DNA of 64,000 bases from Branchinecta lynchi (taxonomy: Eukaryota > Arthropoda > Branchiopoda > Anostraca > Branchinectidae). The position numbers and the translations under genes are program-made. How positions within the stretch are numbered: the stretch's first letter is position 1; each line of letters opens with the position of its first letter. Positions 58,808 to 64,000 of the stretch are shown here, piece after piece. The stretch lies in NCBI GenBank assembly GCA_023053575.1, contig JAKZAP010000001.1, forward strand, positions 15,454,849 through 15,518,848, given 5' to 3'. A model generated the notes under the pieces. The model had not been told where the DNA came from. It saw only the letters and a program-made list of their open reading frames with translations, and searched no databases.

Positions 58808-58986
58808 CTGAAATATTTTTTTGTTTGTGCATCGTGGATAGGCAAAGAATAGTGCTTAATCTTGTTATCACTATTTCTATGTCTGAATTCAAAATATTAC
58901 CGAACCGCATACCCACAGCTGATTAAGAAACTTTGTTCGGTTTCTCAGAGAAAACTGGACAAAATGATGCAACTCAGTGCTGTTCA

Positions 58987-59442
58987 TTAAAGTTTAACTG
59001 AAAAGACAACTTATTTTTGTGTCATTGAATTGAATACACTGAACTATTTAGATTATACAAAAGGATTTTTTATTTTCCACTATCTACTCTAGTTATGACG
59101 CTCAGTATATCTACAGTCGTCTCCGCAACGAAAATTCTACCATGTCGCGGTAAATTTTAATCTCAACACAAACGCGGCTTTTCAGAGAGCAGTGGTGAGA
59201 TTTGTGAAGATTGCTTAGTGCCTGAACAAAAAAAATCATAAATCTTTCTCGTAAGGCATACAACAAAAATATAAGCGCATCGAGGTACCACAAATCACGC
59301 AGAAATTATTTGAAAATCGGTTATTCGTTGAATAGCGGAACAACGAAGTAACGCATTTTCAGCGGGTCTTCAAGCCAACTTTAGTGAATAAATAATGGGT
59401 AACTAGAATGTCCTATCCCAGCCCTTTTCGGTTGTACTTTAA
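58987..59442. mobile_element. Family H TTAA-flanked element, copy H4, 456 bp
   Basis: TTAA at 58987-58990 and 59439-59442. The inner ends are AGTTTAACTGAAAAGACAAC and, from the right, AGTACAACCGAAAAGGGCTG. The interior matches H1 in GTAACGCATTTTCAGCGGGT and GGGTAACTAGAATGTCCTAT. Confidence 0.75.
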
Positions 59443-60123
59443 AGGGCCAGTCTTAGCTATATTACTATTTATTTTCCGGCCCTAATTATTCTATCCATTC
59501 TCATTTCACAGATTTCGGACTTCCTACGTCGTAATTGTATCCATCATAACGGCATTAAATTTGTTTTTGCAGTTGCCGTATTTGGCTCTTTTCGGTACAG
59601 ATTAGGCTCCCTCTCATTGCTTCCGAGGAGTCCATTGGTCAGAATTACCGTTTATGCATCCATGTTCTATCAAAACCAAGGAAATCGCGCGTGGCTGAGA
59701 ACAACCGGGACGGGTTTGTAATCTCTGCGAAGCCCTGCAGCGCTGCATGGTAGCGTCTGTTATGTATATTTCAAACAGAAACTGCATTTACTCGAATTTT
59801 GCTTTAATAGTACGGTCGTTTGTCCACGTGCTTCGTCAGCAGCCAATTAGAAAGCACCGCACTCCATATTTTTTTTTTTCATTTTAATTTTAATTTCTTA
59901 ATTTTAACTTTTCAATTTTTATAGATTTCGTGTTTTTTTAATTTTTTTTTTTTTTTCTCAGCAGATATACCCCTCCGTGCGGGACGAATAAATGACAAAT
60001 ATACCGGTTTTCTTGGCAAAGGCAGAGTTTGCTCGTTGCACTACGTTGAAACAAGGAACTTTTTGAGCGAAAGATAGTTTAGTACAAGAGCTTGGATATC
60101 AGGGTTTACGGATATCGAAAACA

Positions 60124-61381
60124 ACAAGACCAAAGGTGTCGATGGGATCCCAAAAATCTAATATTTGATTCAGACAATCGAGTCTTGTCTTCGCCAGATC
60201 CAGTCTTGGACAGGCTAATTATCAGAGAAAACCAAGTTCAGATATACCTCTATAAACCATATCTATTTTGACGATACTGACCGGGACTTCCTGCCGATTT
60301 CCGAGCGAACTACTAGCCCAGCAAACAAAAAAAATACAGAAACAAAACCAGCGTATCTCCTTATCCCTATAAAGAACATCTAATCAACTTTGAATAAAAG
60401 TTTGACTTAAAAAAAAATCCGGTTACAACCGGATTCCGGAAAAATTATATGTCCGGGTAAAAAAACATCGTCATAAACCGACTCAGCCTCCCTTCTTACC
60501 CCTTAATCTGTCATCTACTCGAACTTTTGCTTTTAACAAATTTTCCGGTTTTGGCCGGATTCCGGGCGAACTACTTGTCCGTCAAGAAAATGATTTTCAC
60601 CATCGTCTTCAGCATGTCTTCCAACCTCTAAATCGAACATCTAATCAACTTCAAATAAAACTTTCACTTTTAACAAACTTTCCGGTTTTGGCCGGATTCC
60701 GGGCGAACTACTCGTCCGATGACAAAATGATTTTCCTCATCGTGCTCAGCATGTCTTCTTACCCCATAATCGACTATCAAACTATCAACTCGAAATAAAA
60801 CTTCTAATTTTAACAAACTTTCCGGTTTCGGCCGGATTCCGGGCGTACTACTTATCCTTCGAGAAAATGGTTTTCACCATCGTCTTCAGCATGTCTTCCT
60901 ACCCCTAAATCGAACATCTAATCAACTACAAATAAAACTTTTACTTTTAACAAACTTTCCGGTTTTGGCCGGATTCCGGGCGAACTACTCGTCCGATGAC
61001 AAAATAGTTTTCACCATCGTGATCAGCATGTCTTCTTACCCCATAATCGACTATCACATTAGCTGTTTCAAAATATTTTGTTTGCCCCTTAATTTAAACC
61101 CCCTCCCCCACCCCTAAATGTAGGGCTACATAGCCCATCTACGAACTTGACTGGTCCGACGACCCAACGAATCCTCACACCAAGTTTCATCAAAATATCT
61201 CACTCCCTTCGAGAGTTATCGTGCTTACAGACGGACGGACAGACGGACGGACGGACGGACGGACGGACGGACGGACGGACGGACGGACGGACGGACGGAC
61301 GGACGGACGGACGGACGGACGGACAGACGGACAACTTTTGCGATGTCATAGGTATCCCTCCACTTACGTTTTGGGATCCCA
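60124..61381 (-). mobile_element. Family A element, copy A9, complete
   Basis: The minus-strand copy has GGGATCCC near 61374-61381, about 100 bp of (GGAC)n/(GTCC)n at 61231-61331, CATCAAAATATCTCACTCCC (the GATGAAAC-side block), six core units, and end ACAAGACCAAAGGTGTCGAT at 60124. It begins about 75 bp past the BMP3-like propeptide donor. The repetitive frames at 61147-61451 come from the microsatellite. Confidence 0.88.
61231..61331 (+). repeat. (GGAC)n microsatellite in A9
   Basis: About 25 nearly uninterrupted GGAC units with a few GACA variants at the edges. Confidence 0.95.
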
Positions 61382-61456
61382 AAAACGGAAAACGGTTTCA
61401 AGACCTTCAAACACTAAAAAGGGATCTAAAAAAATAATTCCTACCACTTGATTTAC

Positions 61457-62178
61457 GTCAAGCCAAGCCTGGGGCAACTTCCGTTCCTTCTTCTTGTCCT
61501 TCCTTAACTTCCAGCTTTTCTTGTGACCTTTTGGGTAGGGAATATACCTGCTCTTCTTAGAGTCACGTTTATGTCCAATTTTCCCCACTAACTCACTTTT
61601 CTTCTCAGCAACCAGGTCGAAAGAGTTTTCCGAAAAGGCTTCATTCATTTCCGGCTCCGACTGAACATCATCTATTTCATTATCATGAACTGAGCGGGCA
61701 GGCCTGCCTTTCTTCCCCCCTTTCATCTTCCCGTATGCAGGGTCGGAGTGAGGTACAAATTTTGTTACATTCATTGCGTTATCATTCGTATACAAAACCA
61801 GGAAGGGGGAGGGGTCAACTTTGATCAAAGATTTAATGGACGAAATTCCAAGACCTGCGTTCAAATTCTCTTCATTCAACTTGACACTTAAAAGGCGGGG
61901 CCATTCTTTTTCCATAACGGTTTTCACCGAACGGGGTATGTCCCTCGACATCCATCCTCGGGAACTTTCGGGAATTTCGAACTCCTCAATGTCAAGCGGA
62001 TCATTGGTAAGTTCCTGGACGGCCAGTGCAAATTTACCATTGTTGGTAAGTTTACTTGTAATGCCAAAAGGGGCGTGTGTACGACGTTTGAAAAAGTAGA
62101 TCTCGGCTGATACTATCTGTTCGGTGGAAGGTACTGAGGATATGTTGAATACGAACACCTGTTCGCCGAAGGATTCAC
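61457..62178 (-). CDS. BMP3: BMP3/GDF10-like ligand, propeptide exon
   Basis: The minus-strand acceptor TTTTCTTCACAG ends at 62179. The first two bases complete a split codon. The likeliest donor is GAC|GTAAAT at 61457/61456, phase 0, fitting the next exon; GTG|GTAGGA at 61445 is an alternative. It encodes ESFGEQVFVFNISSVPSTEQ, then IVSAEIYFFKRR, the typical TGF-beta propeptide start, and later DPSPFLVLYTNDNAM, like the PxxLVYAND segment of BMP propeptides. One minimal furin motif RPAR lies at 61694-61705. The later basic stretch (KKSR, KKKER) has no strict RxxR. An N-terminal exon with signal peptide must lie upstream. The reported open frame continues into element A9, which is not coding. 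Confidence 0.92.
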
Positions 62179-62919
62179 CTGTGAAGAAAAACTTTGATAA
62201 GACGCCGACAGCTTGTAATAGCTAATTATCATCACTCGAAACCAATATTCGTATAGCACAAAAGACAGGGGAATTTGTTCACCTTATATGTGTGCAAGGC
62301 TTTACATCTACCCGTTTGAAATACCTGTACCGAAAATATTACCGTCGCACGCAGTATTCTAAAAGAAGTTACATATAAATTACATAAATTGTACAGATAA
62401 AACACATACAGATAAATACATAAATTGTAAATGTATAACTTATGTAATGTATATAGTAATATTTAAATATGTAGTATATAAATATGTAATGTATTTAGAT
62501 TGTGACACAAGGATGCGAAGTTAGAGAAACAAACGAGGTTGCGGAAACTTCATTCGATGGATCGAACAACACTTTAATATGCCACTAGCAAAATGGCACT
62601 TTATTGACCCTACTGACATTTCCATTTCAATAACATGCTACCTTGGCTGAAATACATACCCTAGTGCTTTCTTTAGATATATTAAATCAAATTGTTGATA
62701 AATTTATCAGCTTATTCAATATCCCTAAGGAAAACTATGGATCAAGTCTAAGAGCTTGGCCCCGACCAACTTTTAACGAAACCAACATTTTTCACAAAAA
62801 GAGGTTGTGCAAATTTTATTCATGGCCTAATGAAGTTGTAGAAAGGTGGACCCTTTCAATTAACTAAAATACCCTAATGACTGCTTGAGATTTATTACTA
62901 GCTTTAAAAGCTCACCTGC
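62179..62919. other. BMP3-like upstream intron, unrecognised sequence
   Basis: AT-rich with repeated TAAATTGTA/TATGTAATGTAT words at 62380-62500. No exon with signal peptide was recognised. Confidence 0.45.
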
Positions 62920-63115
62920 ATTTCAGGGCTTTAAGGGGACTAGGAGTTTATTTGCATTCAAATCCCTTGAGGCAAAATGAGACACATCAGAGGTATGTAC
63001 TCTTCCCAGTTATCAAGTTTCATTAAGTTCTGCAGATCGCCGGTTTGAAAGCTTATGCCTGCCTCGTGTTTCCGGATTTCCATCCTTCCACCCCCTCAGC
63101 TTTCGGGGGAATTTG
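62920..63115 (-). mobile_element. Family B fragment B9
   Basis: TTTAAGGGGACTAGGAGTTT, AAATCCCTTGAGGCAAAATG and TATCAAGTTTCATTAAGTTC match 3'-proximal words of other B copies. Ends not found. Confidence 0.5.
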
Positions 63116-63247
63116 GAAGCAAGCCCAAGAGAGGGAACCACAACTTTCTATGATCACGGCGCACGGTAACCTAAGGTAAGGTAAGGTACAATTTTAACAC
63201 AGTGAAAATAGCAATCAGTCAATGAAAGTGCCAAACACACCAGTGGT

Positions 63248-63408
63248 ATACTGTAAAAAAAATCGTGCGGTATTTGCTACTGGGATTAATCTTGTCTTTA
63301 TTGAGATAAGATTACTTCTAATTCGGATTAATGTTATCCCAATAGAGACAAGATTAATCCCAGTAGCTAATACTGCATCCTTATTCGGAGAAACTTTTTA
63401 CAGTGTAT
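63248..63408. mobile_element. Family E MITE, copy E4, 161 bp
   Basis: TATACTGTAAAAAAAATCG at the left and AACTTTTTACAGTGTA at the right, with CTACTGGGATTAATCTTGTC and GACAAGATTAATCCCAGTAG forming a long hairpin. Close to E2 at 37354-37514 in reverse orientation. Confidence 0.75.
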
Positions 63409-63419
63409 ACACATACGAC

Positions 63420-63673
63420 AATTGTACCGTGTTCTTCAAAACTGTGCTAACTCAAAATTTTCGAAAACAGAGTAAACTATACCATTGGAAAGAACATACC
63501 TGATTTGGTATTCTGATAATTTGTGCTAAATGTTGCATTACGACGTGAGCACCATCTAACAGGTAGATTAGTTTTACCTTTCTGAGTTCCTACTTCCTTC
63601 AGGGCATACACAAAACTGGGCCCAAAAATTATGAAAATGTAGTTGGCACAGTTTTGAAGAACACAGTACAATT
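63420..63673. repeat. Inverted repeat with 33-bp arms
   Basis: AATTGTACCGTGTTCTTCAA then AACTGTGCTAACT (63420-63452) matches the reverse complement of 63641-63673 with two differences. The 188-bp interior is open on the minus strand but unrecognised. It may be a MITE or a local inverted duplication. Confidence 0.6.
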
Positions 63674-64000
63674 AGTATTATTACCTAATTTATATAAACG
63701 AGAACGAAGCATGAACAATGGGAAAGAGTTCTGGTTCACCAGGATCCTGATTGAGCTGCTTGACGTAGAAACACAGAAACAGCTCATGTAACAAATGTAA
63801 CCGTGCTTGAACTAAACCATGCTTGATATGGACACGCCTCATTGTGTTGCGACAGCAACACTTTGGTTTTGTCCTCATTTTTTTTTTTTTTTTTCCTATG
63901 ACTCCGATTCAATTTTATTCCTAGTAACTGGTAAGAGTCTAACCTGTGCGGTTTTTACGGAAAGTGTGGACCTTAGGCCGGATTGATGGATATGAAATTA

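Noticed and set aside
63477..63671. Possible upstream BMP3-like exon ending at donor 63500 in matching phase
   Set aside because: The phase fits, but the sequence shows no propeptide similarity, no convincing acceptor was found, and it lies inside an inverted repeat.
63690..63878. Minus-strand frame considered as a BMP3-like N-terminal exon
   Set aside because: It has no signal peptide, no polypyrimidine acceptor on the minus strand and no recognisable propeptide motif.

Overview
The window is nuclear DNA from an invertebrate animal: widely spaced exons with GT-AG introns, no operons, and very dense non-autonomous transposons. A nuclear copy of mitochondrial ND5 at about 28.3-28.75 kb reads best with AGA as serine, ATA as methionine and AAA as lysine. 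That is the general invertebrate mitochondrial code and points to a protostome-like animal. The phylum cannot be fixed from this sequence alone.

Two conserved protein-coding genes can be assembled exon by exon with matching splice phases. On the + strand, seven exons (339-475, 11890-12109, 29879-30110, 33159-33322, 36646-36831, 37735-37801, 39705-39800) encode the 3' half of a cGMP-dependent protein kinase (PRKG, closest in feel to type II): the end of a cyclic-nucleotide-binding domain, the whole kinase domain and the AGC C-terminal tail. On the - strand, three exons (62178-61457, 58807-58625, 49879-49688) encode a BMP3/GDF10-type TGF-beta ligand: most of the propeptide and a complete seven-cysteine mature domain. 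The 5' ends of both genes lie outside the window or were not found. The two genes are convergent with 3' ends about 10 kb apart, the arrangement I recall for BMP3 and PRKG2 at human 4q21, so the pair may be an ancient bilaterian linkage.

Everything else is intronic or intergenic and largely made of repeats. Two large families, A (GGGATCCC ends, about 0.8-1.5 kb) and B (GGCACTTG/CAAGTGCC ends, about 1-2.3 kb), have different sequences but one plan: a 5' subterminal repeat, a (GTCY)n microsatellite, a shared GATGAAACTTGG block, a core of diverged tandem units of about 115-125 bp, the subterminal repeat again, and a TCTTGT end. This matches Helentron-associated elements such as DINE-1 and the bivalve pearl elements. 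One A copy sits in half of a local tandem duplication whose other half is the empty site, and it shows insertion between two T residues with no target duplication.

Smaller families, mostly with terminal inverted repeats, include C (hAT-like, 8-bp target duplication, poly-G), D (inserted into a reverse transcriptase relic), E, F, G, H (TTAA at both ends), I, J and K (foldback, TAA duplication). Several non-LTR retrotransposon 3' tails, minisatellites and many poly-C/poly-G tracts complete the window. Apart from the two genes and the ND5 copy, no ORF in the window looks like a conserved gene.
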